Shown here piece after piece: positions 12,556-23,500 of a stretch of 64,000 nt of DNA. Each line of letters begins with the position of its first letter. Within the stretch, counting starts at the first letter, position 1. The notes under the pieces were generated by a model. It saw only the letters and a list, made by a program, of their open reading frames with translations, did no database searches and was not told the DNA's origin. A program made the translations under genes and the position numbers. This DNA is from Saprolegnia diclina VS20 (Eukaryota; Oomycota; Saprolegniomycetes; Saprolegniales; Saprolegniaceae), in assembly GCF_000281045.1 (NCBI RefSeq), contig NW_008246089.1, positions 353,659 through 417,658 on the forward strand, written 5' to 3'.

Positions 12556-12867
12556 CGACCTAACCGGACGATGGAAATAGTGTATGGTACATCCTTGTTG
12601 CTTGACGTCAGTGCAAGCCACGTGGCTGTGGAGCTACGCCAGGGCGATCCCGAGACGTATTGGATCGTTGTGGGTGCTACTGTATGTGACCTTGTCGCTT
12701 GCATCGAGAGCGTGTGATAGTGTGCGAGAAGCGACAACGACGTTTGGCATCGTAGGACTTGAAATAATGTATGTTTAGTGGAATCGACTGTACTTTCGAC
12801 TAACTAGAATATTTTAATTCGTCCAAATTTTGTTGAACTACCGTTTGGCCATTTCGTTGCAACGGCG

Positions 12868-14447
12868 ATGGAGGAAGAGCAGTTGATGGGCCGCGTCGCC
12901 GACCTCTATGGCGGCGACCAGGGCCTCGCGGCCATCGGCAAGGACGTTGGCCTTGGCCATGACATCCTCACGCCCCGGAAGAAGGTGACGGTCATGATCA
13001 TTGGCAACCACAGCGCGGGCAAGTCGTCGTTCATCAACTGGTACGTGGGCGAAGACATCCAGCGGACGGGCGTCGCGATCGAGACGCAAGGCTTTACGTT
13101 CATCACGAGTGGCATGAAGCGAACGCTGGCGCCGATCAAGGGCGACTCAACGCTGCTCTTGTACCCGCACTTGATGCCGCTCTCCAAGGAGTACGGCAAG
13201 TCGCTCGTCGAGAACCTCACGACGCACGTGAGCACGTCGACGGCGCGCCACTTCAAGGTCGTCGATTTTTGCGACACGCCCGGCCTTGTCGACGGCGACA
13301 TTGCCTACCCGTTCGACGTCAACGCGGCGATCGTGAGCATGGCCGCGTACGCCGACCTCATCTTTGTCTTCCTCGACCCGATGGGCCAAGGTACGTTCAT
13401 GTGCATTCGAGTACGATGTGATCGCATCATGGGTAGCGCTCTGCAGTCGCACGATGAACGTGGTCAAGGCGCTCAACGCGAACGGCCAGTTTGCAGACAA
13501 GATGAAGTACTACCTCACCAAGGCCGACACGGTCACGGACTCGAAGGAGATGATGAAGCTCATGGTGCAGATCACGCAAAACATCAAGGCCAACATCCAG
13601 AACCAGCACGGCCTCGAGATCCCGTCCATTTGGATTCAGAAGCCGCACATGCCGACGCCGCCTGAGCATCTCGCGCAGCTCAACCAGATCGACTCGGTCT
13701 GCGACGTCATTGAGCAGTCGATCCACCAGAAGGTTCAAGACAATTTGAGCCAAGTCGAGCGCGACTGCGACCGTGTCCGCGAGACGATTCGCGGGTACCC
13801 TTCTTACTTGGTCCAACAACGACGCTCCATGCCTATTCGTTCGTAGACTCTTGCTGAAGGACGAGTTGCAGCGCGCGGCCAAGCGCTCACGCCAGCTCGT
13901 GGCTACGAGCTTTGCAGTCTCGGCATGGGTCGTGCCCCTTGTCACGTTTGTGCTGCTCGTCGTACGCCTCGAGCATTGCTCTCTAGGTGTGTCATTGACA
14001 TGGGGTTAGGGCGAGTACAAGACGTCGTTGCCGCGTGCGATCCTCGAGGCCGATGTTATCATGGACGTTATCGAGAACGTGCACGCAGCGTTCCGCCCGC
14101 TTGTGCTCGACCCGTCGGCGCCCCTTGGTCTGTTGAGCACGCTCAAGCTGCTCGGGTCGTCGGTGGTTTTGTTTGTACTTCTCAACGCCGTCACGCAGGT
14201 ACCTCGGGATGGTGTCGTATACCAGTTGAAACTCGACTGATGGACTAGTTTGTCAAGACCCGCGCGCGCAACTTTGAGACGCAGACACGCGATACGGTCG
14301 CGCGGTGGACGTAGGCCTCTGAGTGACAAAGACCTTGGTGTCATGAGTCGCCTGTGTAGGAGCTACGACCGTGTGCTCGACGACATCTTGGCCAGCCGTC
14401 TTGAACTCTTCCGCGAATACGTTTCGGCGTACACGGCCGCGCAATAA
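12868..14447 (+). CDS. Dynamin-superfamily GTPase (EHD/sarcalumenin-like) with C-terminal membrane segments
   Basis: Six exons (12868-13390, 13437-13794, 13847-13961, 14010-14198, 14249-14310, 14360-14447) join in frame to 444 residues. GTPase motifs: G1 GNHSAGKSS near residue 50, a G2 threonine in the ETQGFTF segment, G3 DTPGLVDG near residue 137, G4 TKAD near residue 215. The spacing and the GNHSxGKSS P-loop resemble EHD and sarcalumenin GTPases more than classical dynamin or Ras. After the GTPase domain there is a helical region and two hydrophobic stretches (VSAWVVPLVTFVLLV and LLGSSVVLFVLLNAV) split by about 50 residues, so the C-terminus is probably a membrane hairpin, as in mitofusin- or atlastin-like proteins. 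No EH domain is present. Membrane remodelling or fusion is inferred from family. Confidence 0.8.
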
Positions 14448-14875
14448 TCGTTCACGACGTCGATGACGTCGTCGCAGTCGAGTTGAAATGGTGTCCTTTG
14501 CCAAGGACTACCCTAAACCTAATACTACTTGAAAGGGCAACTTGAGTTGTCGACATGGCTCTGCTTGATGCCGATCGGACACTATAGCGCACGACATCGA
14601 GTATAAACCAGTGTCTACCGCTCGACTAGAAGACTACTAGTAGAACCACCACTTCTTGACTCTGTAGAACTGGTGTCGACGATTCATATGCTGGTGTCCT
14701 ACGCACGGTCGCGTGGAGAGTGTTTGATGCACTCGAATCACTCGGCGCGCAAAGTGGGCACCAACATTCGTTTGGCTGGAATGATGGGCACATCAAAATG
14801 ACGGTACAGCGACCACTCACATGCACCCAACAGCATGGTTGCTGCTCGAGGACGTCATTTTTGGATTTGCCAGCC
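14448..14875. other. Intergenic region without recognised gene
   Basis: About 430 bases between the GTPase gene and the ABC-transporter remnant. The frame of the latter is open upstream to about 14720, but no family signal is seen before the ATG at 14876. Nothing else recognised. Confidence 0.4.
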
Positions 14876-16543
14876 ATGCATCAAAGCAACAAGAAGGCTG
14901 CCGAGTACAAGACATTTGAGCCGGCACCCCGCCTTCACCCGCAGGACGACGCCAACATCGTATCGCGTCTGACATTTCATTGGACCAAGCCGTTGCTTCG
15001 GCTCGGAAACGCCCGGCAGCTTGCGTCCAGCGACCTCTGGCAGCTCCAGAGCGCCAACAAGGTCGAACCGCTCACGGCGCATTTTGAAAACGCCTACGCG
15101 CGCAAGAACAAGGACCTTCTCTCGTCCTTCTTTGCGATCTATTGGAGCCGCTTCGCCTGCATTGGCCTTATGCAGCTCTTCACCGTGCTCGCCGACTTGT
15201 ACGGTCCTGGCTACGTCCTCGGCAAGATCATTCGCGCTGTCGAGGCGCCCGTTCTTGACACGACGTACGTACTCCAGCTCATTGGGTCGCTCTACCTTGT
15301 GCAAGTGACGGCCGCGTTCATCAAGGGCCATTTAACGTACCTCAACGACGTCATTGGCATCCAGTTCTCTTCAGCGCTGCGCTCGATGCTCTTCAAGAAG
15401 GCTCTGCGCTTGGACGCGTCCTCCAAGAAGGAGAAGACCGCCGGTGACATTGCCAACCTCTTCTCGATTGACACCATCAACGTCATGAGCTTTGCGACAA
15501 GCATCCACTCGATGTGGATCGTACCGCTTCAAATCGCAATTGTCCTTGATCTCCTCTACACGATTGTGGGCTGGGCCATCTTTGTCGGCCTCGGCGCCGT
15601 CGTCGCGGGCCTTCTGGGTGCCGAGCAAGAACGCTGTTTCAAGCTCAAGGACGCTCGCCTATATGGTAAGTCTCTCGAGACGTCCATGATCGCACCCGAG
15701 CGCACAAGAGTACATCGCGATCGAGTCCGATGGCGCGCGCGTCACCTCTGTCGCCACCGCCAACTGGCCCACGGCCGGTGCCGTCACCTTTGACAACGTC
15801 AGCTTCCGCTACAAGCCTAACGACCCGCTCGTGGTCAAGCACGTCTCGTTCGAGGTCGCGGGGGTGAGAAGATTGGCATCGTGGGCCGCACCGGCGCAGG
15901 CAAGAGCAGCCTCATGATGGCGCTCTTCCGCATGAACGACGTCGCATCCGGGTCCATCTCGATTGACGGCGTCGACATTGCCTCCGTGGGTCTCCGCACG
16001 CTGCGCAGCCACCTCGCGATCATTCCGCAAAACCCCGTCCTCTTCAAGGGCACGCTGCGCAACTACTTGGATCCGTTCGACGAGTACGACGACGCAGCGC
16101 TCTGGGATGTCCTCCAGAAGGTGCAGATGGTCGACCGCGTCTCGCAGCACGACGAGAAGCTCCTCGGGCCCGTGGACGAGAACGGCGAGAACTTTAGCGT
16201 CGGCGAGCGCCAAATGCTGTGCATGGCCCGCGCGCTCCTTCGGCAAGCCAAGGTCGTCGTGCTGGACGAAGCGACGGCGGCCATCGACCACACAACAGAC
16301 AAGGTGCTGCAGCGCGTGATCCGGACCGAGTTTGCGACGTCGACGGTGCTCACGATCGCGCACCGCTTGGACACGGTCTTGGACTGCGACCGGATTCTGG
16401 TGTTTGACCAAGGCGCGTTGGCGCAGAGCGGGACGCCGCAGGCGCTCGTAGCCGCGGGCGATGGCATCTTCTTTGAGCTCGTCCACGAAGGCGGGTACAC
16501 GGACAAGATGACGGTCCACTGTACCGACGTAGACGAGGCGTGA
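14876..16543 (+). pseudogene. Broken MRP/ABCC-type ABC transporter: start of TMD1 joined to NBD2
   Basis: The first part (14876-15665) reads like the N-terminus of an oomycete ABCC transporter: FEPAPRLHPQDDANIVSRL, FHWTKPLLRLG, then about four membrane helices up to ERCFKLKDAR. The text then jumps to the end of the second membrane domain (SMIAPERT, EYIAIESDG) and the second nucleotide-binding domain: Walker A GRTGAGKSS at about 15884, Q-loop PQNPVLF, signature FSVGERQ, Walker B VVVLDEA, H-loop TIAHRLD. The rest of TMD1, all of NBD1 and nearly all of TMD2 are absent, about half of the ~1300-residue family length. Two frame breaks are also visible, near 15712 and in the G-run at about 15861-15865 just before Walker A. 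A 45-base GTAAGT...AAG segment (15666-15710) could be spliced to bypass the first break but not the second. Either a deletion pseudogene or an assembly collapse between tandem paralogues. Confidence 0.8.
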
Positions 16544-16665
16544 GCGCGATGGACGACATACTACGTAGCTCACTTTATTTGCAGCTAAATATGAAATGGC
16601 GGCCCTCTGTGTGTGTGTGTCCAATAGCCCGAGAGCAAACATGCGTACAACATTGTCTGTTGAGA

Positions 16666-17137
16666 TTACAAGAAAAAAAGGTCGTCGTCCGAGACGGCAA
16701 GGAGCTCGTACGTGTTCTTGCTGCGCGTCGTCGGCTCGGTGGAAGGCATAGCTGGGAATTCGTCACGTGTCGCGACCGCCTGGCTCGCAGTGGTCAAAGG
16801 ATCGTCGACCGCAGTGACGAGCTTCGACAGCTGAAAGCACCATTGCAACTGTGGCAGTGGCATCAACGGGGACTTCAACCGTGCCGTACCAGTCGACGTG
16901 CGGCGGCAAAGAGGCAGCAGCGGGCGCCCGAGGTAGCGCATGCAATGGCCGGAGGTCTGACGAAGAAGAGACATGCTGCTTGGGAGCTGAGCGTTGCTTG
17001 GTCAAGGGCAAAAGCAGAAATGACGTGGTGTTGCGTGACGCTCGCAATCGATTTGCCCTTGAACCCGTTTCGGATACGCGTATCTTTTGGGTTATTGCCC
17101 CGGTTTGGCCCACACTATCCGTATAAAAAGCAAACAC
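16666..17137 (-). CDS. Small hypothetical protein, uncertain
   Basis: Two overlapping minus-strand frames can be joined by a 49-nt intron (about 16837-16885, GTTGAA...TTTCAG) without losing frame. This gives a product ending DEFPAMPSTEPTTRSKNTYE and LLAVSDDDLFFL before TAA at 16666-16668. The N-terminal part is Ser/Pro/Ala-rich and the true start is unclear (17137 is the first ATG in frame; an internal one is possible). No domain recognised. The 5' splice site is weak, so this may also be non-coding. Confidence 0.3.
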
Positions 17138-17144
17138 CTCGTGT

Positions 17145-17152
17145 TATCCGGA
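17145..17152. promoter_or_regulatory. TATCCGGA element
   Basis: TATCCGGA just upstream of the small uncertain minus-strand gene; one of several copies of the recurring promoter-like motif. Confidence 0.3.
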
Positions 17153-17437
17153 CATTTGAGGCGGTTTTACCCATTTCACCCAATTTTGCCCACCGGATGC
17201 GAGAGCCCTGTGTAAATCCCAGAGGGTAGGCCGCCGTCAGCAGGCCACCGCCACTTGCGCAGAGTTGTCCAGCGCACAAAAGACTACCCGTTTATAGCTA
17301 GCTAGCTAGTGCAAATTGCGCCGTGGGAGGAGCCATCTCTGTTCTGAGCAAGAGTTAAAAAGGCGAGGAGATGGTTTCAACTGGTCGAGTGGTATTAGCC
17401 ATGAGGTCTGAGTGTAAAGCCGCGAAGCTACAGAGCA

Positions 17438-17719
17438 CTACCAGCCGCCGCAGCAGCCGCAACCGCACCCGGGACCGTGGCCCCAACCACCGCAACCACC
17501 CCAGCCACCGCCCCAGCCACCGCCCCAGCCACCACCCCAGCGACCACGCCAGCCACCGCCCCAGCCGCGACCAAACCCGCGTCCGTACCATTCGTGGTCC
17601 ATGGCGTGGTAGGGCATGGCTTCGACAAAGTGTTCTTCCTTGGTCGTTGTCGTCCCGGCGCTCGTCGGAGGTGCCGCCGTCGCAAGAGTGCACAAGGCTG
17701 CAAGGATCGTCGTCTTCAT
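17438..17719 (-). CDS. Small secreted Gly/Trp-rich protein
   Basis: Single-exon, 93 residues. The N-terminus (MKTTILAALCTLATAAPPTS) is a classic signal peptide with likely cleavage after an Ala or Ser around residue 18-21. A short acidic/His segment (EEHFVEAMPYHAMDHEWYG) is followed by about 45 residues made of Gly, Trp, Arg and Cys in GGGWGGGW-type repeats, ending GCGCGCCGGW. The repeat is also visible in the DNA as near-perfect 12-mers at about 17490-17570. Glycine-rich secreted proteins occur in oomycete walls and secretions; a structural or adhesive extracellular role is inferred, with no enzymatic motif. The alternation of small Gly and aromatic Trp suggests a self-assembling or wall-binding peptide. 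Confidence 0.75.
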   Translation of the reverse strand: MKTTILAALCTLATAAPPTSAGTTTTKEEHFVEAMPYHAMDHEWYGRGFGRGWGGGWRGRWGGGWGGGWGGGWGGCGGWGHGPGCGCGCCGGW

Positions 17720-18130
17720 GATGGAGAGGTGGGCAATCGCAAAATGACAAGGAGGCAGACAACCAACTCGCTAGTCGACTTCTCTCAACAAATCCCGTGG
17801 TGTTGATGGACGCGTCAAGAAACCGAACGCTAGTCGCAGGTCACATCAACCTCTGCCCTGTCTCCAGCTCATGAAGGGCGGTGAGTCTGTGCACCGTCTA
17901 TAGGACTTGTACCGTTAGCTCTGGTGCCTACTAGTACCGAGTGGTCGAGGAAACCAGTAGTTTAGAGGGCACAATATTGTCCACTTAGCTACGTGTCGTT
18001 GACAGATAAATCAGATGTATATACTTATTAAAACCGAGGCGAACTACTTATCCAAAGAATGCTGGACAATGTGTACACTTCATGGCGCCGCCGTGGGACT
18101 TGTCGGTGCGGTCGAGTACCTCGATCCTTC
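17720..18130. other. Intergenic region
   Basis: About 410 bases upstream of the Gly/Trp-rich gene (its promoter side) and downstream of the next minus-strand gene. No gene or repeat recognised. Confidence 0.4.
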
Positions 18131-18888
18131 TTAGGCGCCATGGAGAGCGTTGCGATCGTCTCCATCGTCGTCCTCGTTATCATCGCTCTCGTCGGTGGTG
18201 CGGAAGAGCACGTACTCGTCGCGCGGCGCGGCTTGGTTGCGGAGGAAGACAAACACGGCGGCACCGCCAATGCCGAGCGACGCGCACATGTTGGCGACGC
18301 AGTAGTACATGCTCTCGCCGACCTCGAGGCCGTACGGGAAGATGCTGCTCGGCGTAAGGAGCGGGAAGGTCACGAGGAGCATGCCGGCGTCAAAGCCGAG
18401 CTGCAGCGCACGAATCGCGAGGCACCAGAGCGGGTTGTACGCGATCGTTCGGTACCCGACGTAGAGTCCCGAGATGGACAGCGTGAGCGAGAGGAACCCG
18501 AGGCTCTGGAGCGAGCTCATGGCGTCGCAGACAGGCGAGTGATGCAAGTCGGCGTGGCGACACGCCTCCTTCCACAGCGTGCAGATCGTCGTCGAGTTGG
18601 CGCCCACGTCTAGAGCTACATGTCATGATGGAATTCATGAAGACACGTACGGGACGTGAGGCAGTACTCCCAGAACGAGAGCTCCCAGCGGACGCCGGTC
18701 GCGGTCGTCAGGTGGCGTTCGCTCGCCATGGCCACGACGTCGGCAAAGGGCGTCGCCCGCCCGAGATAGACGTCCTTTCGCAGCCATGTGCTCGACGCGC
18801 TGAGGTAGACGGTCACGAGCAGCAGCGACGAGACTGAGAGCACGAGCAGGAGCGCGCGCTCGGTCGCCCATGCAGTCGTTTGCACCAT
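18131..18888 (-). CDS. Polytopic membrane protein, unknown function
   Basis: Two exons, 18888-18651 and 18609-18131, joined across a 41-nt intron to 238 residues. Hydrophobic segments: one near the N-terminus (LLLVLSVSSLLLVTVYLSA), then about four more (SLGFLSLTLSISGLYVGY, WCLAIRALQLGFDAGMLLV, CVANMCASLGIGGAAVFVF). A loop of about 100 residues lies between the first and second helices. The C-terminus is acidic and presumably cytosolic (TTDESDDNEDDDGDD). The topology recalls small oomycete-specific tetraspan-like membrane proteins; no family is assigned. A TATCCGGAT element lies about 50 bases upstream of the start. Confidence 0.7.
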
Positions 18889-18934
18889 GCTGCCACCGAT
18901 CCAAGATCAGCTGTCCGCAAGTGTGACACCACCA

Positions 18935-18943
18935 TATCCGGAT
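18935..18943. promoter_or_regulatory. TATCCGGAT element upstream of membrane-protein gene
   Basis: TATCCGGAT, 47-55 bases upstream of the ATG at 18888 on the minus strand. Another copy of the recurring motif. Confidence 0.4.
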
Positions 18944-19017
18944 ACCCTTCTCGATAATTGCCTTGTTCCGTACACACCCATCAACAGACAGCACTTGGAG
19001 TGCACAGAGGACACTGG

Positions 19018-19018
<1 letters not shown>

Positions 19019-19086
<68 letters not shown>
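19019..19086. repeat. (ATAG)n tetranucleotide microsatellite
   Basis: About 17 uninterrupted copies of ATAG/GATA. It reads in reverse as repeated Tyr-Leu-Ser-Ile, which is an artefact of the repeat and not a protein. It lies just downstream of the LRR-like region. Confidence 0.98.
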
Positions 19087-20312
19087 CATTCCGGAACACA
19101 CCGCAGAGGTAGATATATTGTCCTCCCTTTTGGGTCGTGACACCGGCCTTCCTCGCCGCTGTCATGTCCCGACAAGACGATGGCGACCTTCTGGCAGGTC
19201 ATGCGGCTAGCGAGCGTCAAGAGATTGCGCTCCAGGGTCGTTTTGGTAGGCTCATCCGCTTCCCACAAGCGCTCGGCCAGCGCATGGAGACTCCAGATAC
19301 CGCAGTCTTCCTTGCGATCTTGGGCCCTGCATCAGTAATGCAGTGCAGGACCGTGTCCTTCACGCGGTCCACGCTAGGAGCCAGCAGCGCTTCCTCGTGA
19401 TCGCCTCCAGACGGTCCGAGCCCAAGGCAAAGACGTTGTCCAAGTGCACCGACCGAAGACAGTAAGTTGTTGCAAAAGCAATCTTGGTGCCATGAAGCCC
19501 TGAACGCTCCAGCCGGAGGTGCTCGAGAGCTGAGAGCTGCGGTAGCTTGGACAGCAGGGCGCGGCCGAGATGGACGATGTCCATGGTCGAGATGGCATGT
19601 GACTTCAAGGCTGCGCAGCCCGTCCGACCAGATCACACAGAGACCTACGAGCGTGGACGACGACGAGAGCGCTACCGCCAGCGTCGCATCGGCAAACACG
19701 CCAAAGTTGCGAATAGTCACGTGGCGCGCACGGCCAGATGCGAGGCAGCTCTCGATCGCGACAATGGCGGACGGCGCTAGGTCATTGCTGCCCGTGGCCG
19801 GCGCAGTGGGCAGGTGACGTCACAGCCTCGACGAGGCCCGACTCGGCCGGGATGCACGCGCGAAGGAGGTTCGTACAACGCACAAGCATGCGGCAAAGCT
19901 CGTCGCGGTGCGCAGGTCACGCATGTCGATACCTGTCATCTTGGCGTCACGACAAACTTGCGGTAGGGCGGGCAAAACGCGGGGTCGTGGCTCGCAGGCC
20001 ACTGCATATTGCAGCACACACCGTCGATGCACACGTTGTTGAAGACGGTTATGGCCGTGCAGATACAGCCGATGTCGGCGACCGTGGTGCTGTTGAGGTA
20101 CGCCTGCGGCCAATGCTTCCCTCCGCGCGGCAGCGTCAAGAGGCCAAGGAGCGCCGTCAGCGCCGGCGTCCTCACGGCCAACGACATCGCGCGCAAGAAC
20201 GGCACTACGTCCTTGGGCGGGGCCGAGTAGTGCACAATGGCGACGAGGATTGTCCTCGTCGAGCACCGACGCTGCAGCCAGGCGAGCCCGAGCCATGAAC
20301 CGGTATCCGGAT
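19086..20312 (-). CDS. LRR-like gene, exon structure unresolved or partly decayed
   Basis: Minus-strand coding signal is spread over all three frames. Recognisable pieces in order: AIVHYSAPPKDVVPFLRAMS with TVADIGCICTAITVFNNVC (about 20240-19960), a segment CTNLLRACIPAESGLVEA, HVTIRNFGVFADATLAVALS, then a leucine-rich part LSALEHLRLERSGLHGTK / CLRSVHLDNVFALGSDRLE (about 19560-19400), and ALAERLWEADEPTKTTLERN near 19250. Some junctions fit normal 40-56-nt introns in frame (for example about 19643-19595), others need introns of only 23-31 nt or a frameshift. The start is not certain. Leucine-rich repeat families are large in oomycetes. Either a real multi-exon gene or a decaying copy; function unknown. 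Confidence 0.4.
20304..20312. promoter_or_regulatory. TATCCGGAT element
   Basis: TATCCGGAT at the 5' side of the LRR-like gene and 223 bases upstream of Sec15. Part of the recurring set. Confidence 0.3.
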
Positions 20313-20485
20313 GACAACCGCCGACCGTCTGTCCCTCACACTGCCCCTACTGCCACCACTAGCAGGGGACAGCCACCACTGTGTCCTTCAACCCTCCTAT
20401 GCTGTCATATAGCCCATCAATGAACAAACTCGTCGCATTGAGCAAGCCACGCCGGCAGGTACTACCTGTGCGAATCGCAGCAGCG

Positions 20486-20493
20486 TATCCGGA
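20486..20493. promoter_or_regulatory. TATCCGGA element upstream of Sec15 gene
   Basis: TATCCGGA, 42-49 bases before the Sec15 start codon. Confidence 0.4.
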
Positions 20494-20534
20494 AGATATG
20501 GCTAGACTTTGAAGAGCCACAAAGGAAGAAAAGC

Positions 20535-23500
20535 ATGAAGGACGAGCGCAGCAGCTGTCGCAAGGAGTGCGACCTCCTCGTGCAGAACATTGCGCAGTCG
20601 CATGCGCGCCTCGCGCCCGGCATCCAAGCCGTGCTCGAGAATCAATGGGAGCTCACGTTTGCCGGTACGGCGAGTAGGACGATAGTATGCCATATGCACG
20701 CATGTAGACTGCCTCCGCCGGTACGCGGCCGAGAAGGAGGAAGAGATCCGCGACGTGTGCAGCTCGCACTACATGGAGTTTGTCCAGTCGATCGAAGAGA
20801 TTGTGCAGATCAAGTGCGACGCCAACCAGCTCCAGGCATGACGCCATGGCCAGCCACGGTGCGTCATTTCCGCGTAGGTGCACTTGGACCAGTACGCGCG
20901 GGACCTCGAGACCGCGACCGCGGATGTTCTGCAGGGCCACGCGACGCTGCGCACATGTCATGACGTGCGCCAGCACATTGACGTCTCGATCGAGCGCCTC
21001 ACACAGTGCCAGCGCATCGTCCGCCCTCGCTTTCGCATCCACCGGCTCAGATTGCACTAGGTGCAAATGGCCCGCAAAGTCGACGTCTACTTGGGCGAGG
21101 CCAAGTTCTACCATGCGCTCAAGCTTCTTGAGTCGATTCGCCGCGATGTCAACAGCTTCCACGTACGTCCTTCGCCTCCTCTTGCGCTTCCACATGACAG
21201 GCGGCAGGGGCGACTCTTTGCACGGCGTGTACACGAGTGGACGTCCGCAACGATGCAGACGCTGCGCGACGAGACGACCAAGAAGACGTCGTCATGGCTC
21301 GAAGAGATCCGACATGCAGCGAGTCCGCTCGGGACACAGGCCATGCAGGCGTGCGAAGAGACCTTGCTCATGGCGCCTTTATCGACGAACGACAGCCTTC
21401 CGCTCCTCGACAACTTGGCCGACCAAGCCAATAGCATCCGCGCGCGCCAGGCCATCTACAGCGACTACGTACAGAAGACGCTCGGGCTCCTCGCGCCCAT
21501 GTTGCGCATCGTGCACGTGTACGACTGCCTCCACGAGACGCCGGTGCTCGCCGCGTTTTACCACACCAACCGCATGGTCGCTAGCTCTTTTCTTGGCTCG
21601 ACTGACGTATCTTGCTGGCTCTTGTAGCCGCAGCTGCAGTTTTCAGCGTTTCTGGCTGGTGATATTGGCGCGATTTCGCCCGAGAAGTTTGCTACCCAGG
21701 TGCGCGATGGAGAATATTGTCGATAGACATATAGACAATATTGGTTATGCGCCTAGCACGACGACATCTTCAAGCGGTTCGTCGGCACATTTTGCCTCGA
21801 GAAGATGCTCGCAACGTACTCGAACGAGACGCTCCTCACCAAAGCCGAGGTACGCTGCTCGTTCGATGGAGTAGTGTACGCATGGAATATGCAGGTGCAC
21901 GCGGCCTGCCTCTCGGTGCTGCAGAGCCTCTGCGGGCTGGTAATGGCGCTCCTCATCAAGCTGCCGTCGCCCAAGGTCGTGCTCGACATCAAGCGCAATG
22001 CAATTTTATGCGCCCGCGTGCTCGGCAACGACGTGCACCAGTTCAACACGTCGCTCATCTTTGACGCCTTCCGCGGAACCGGCGACTTTTACCGTAAGAA
22101 AATGGCCGCCGACATGAAAACGTACGTATATTGACAATAATGTCCACTCGAAAAAAACGGTATTTTATGCAGAAAACTACGGGACATTCTCAAGCAAGAC
22201 ACGTTCCAACAAGTTATGACGACGCGCAACCGTCTCGGTCAGGTACGACACCTCGATGCTCCGCTGCTCGTGGTGAGCAGAACGTAGGACCTCGCGCTCT
22301 GCGGCCTCGAAGGCCGGCGCGACGAGCTCCTCCAAACCGCCGATGCCAAAGGCAACGTGCTCCTGCCGTTCACGTCGGTCGTGCACCGCGGCTGCCGCGA
22401 AGTCCACGATATGGTGACGACCATGTTTGAATTCGAGTGGTATTTTGATTTTTCAGATCTATTTTGTAAATTGTACATGTTGTCATGTACACTATTAGGC
22501 ACTTGAACATCCCCGAGTGGGGCTACTACGTCCGGGACGAGACGTGGGACGCTATGATTGAGCTCAGCGGCATTCTCAACGAACACATTGAGCGCAACGA
22601 CGAGCTTCAAATTTCCCAGGTCCCTCGCTTTATTCATCCGTGTGAATTTCAACAGCTTCGTATTAGGCGGTCATTACGGGGGCAAATGCCTCGTACCTCT
22701 CGAGCGCCTGCGACGTCCTCAGTGCCCTCGTGACCCAGCACATTGACGCGTGGGAGCAGCGCACTCGGTTCCCACCCCACGTAATGATACACACGGACGT
22801 AGGAGCTTCATGGCGAATGTAGACGGCCAAGGTGCCACCAAAAGCAACCGCGGCGGTCGCCAAGAAAAAGTGCGTTGTGACCAGGTGGTCGGTGGTTCGA
22901 TCCCGGCCGCGTAGGTTTGAGAATACATCGACCAAATCCCAAGACATGGTGTGCGAGCTCATGGTCAAGAAGATCGACGATCTCATCGGCTCTTTCTACT
23001 TTGTCAACTGGACAGCCACGGACGTCAACGCGCAAGCCGACCCGAGCATGTCGGACCTCATTCACTACCTCCAGGTTCGACTCGATCGTTTGCGCTGCTA
23101 CCTGTTTCTTCGTAGGCGTCGTTCTCGCAGCTGGCGACGCTGCCCGTGCCGATTCGAGAGGCCGTGCATTTTGCATCTTGCATCCACATCAACAAGGCGC
23201 TCGAGCAGGTGCTTGTGGGGCCGACCATCAAGCGCATCACGATGCCAGCGCTGCTCCATTTCAAGCGGAGCTTGGGTGCGGCGCTCTGATCTCTACTCGA
23301 GTAGATCCATATGAGTGTAGACGCGCTCATGCAATTCGCCAACACGTGCAACGTCACGCAGCTGCGCGAGTGCTTCTTGCCGTTGACGCAGCTCGTCGAC
23401 TTGATCGTGTCGAACGACATTGAGCGCGTCGACGCAAGCATGTTCAAGTACATTCTTTGTCGAGAACGAGAGGGCGATGTACCGTGTCTAGTCGCAGCGG

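Noticed and set aside
17371-17806. Plus-strand frames rich in Ser-His-Arg or Thr-Ala-Pro repeats
   Set aside because: Antisense of the Gly/Trp-rich repeat; the minus strand has a signal peptide and a proper end.
18907-19165. Two frames with repeated Tyr-Leu-Ser-Ile
   Set aside because: Translation of the (ATAG)n microsatellite.
21709-21743. Hairpin AATATTGTC...GACAATATT in a Sec15 intron
   Set aside because: Nine-base arms in an AT-rich 57-nt intron; too short to call an element.
22832-22930. tRNA gene around the GGTTCGATCCC sequence
   Set aside because: No A-box, acceptor stem or anticodon arm could be folded; only the B-box-like part is present, within an intron.
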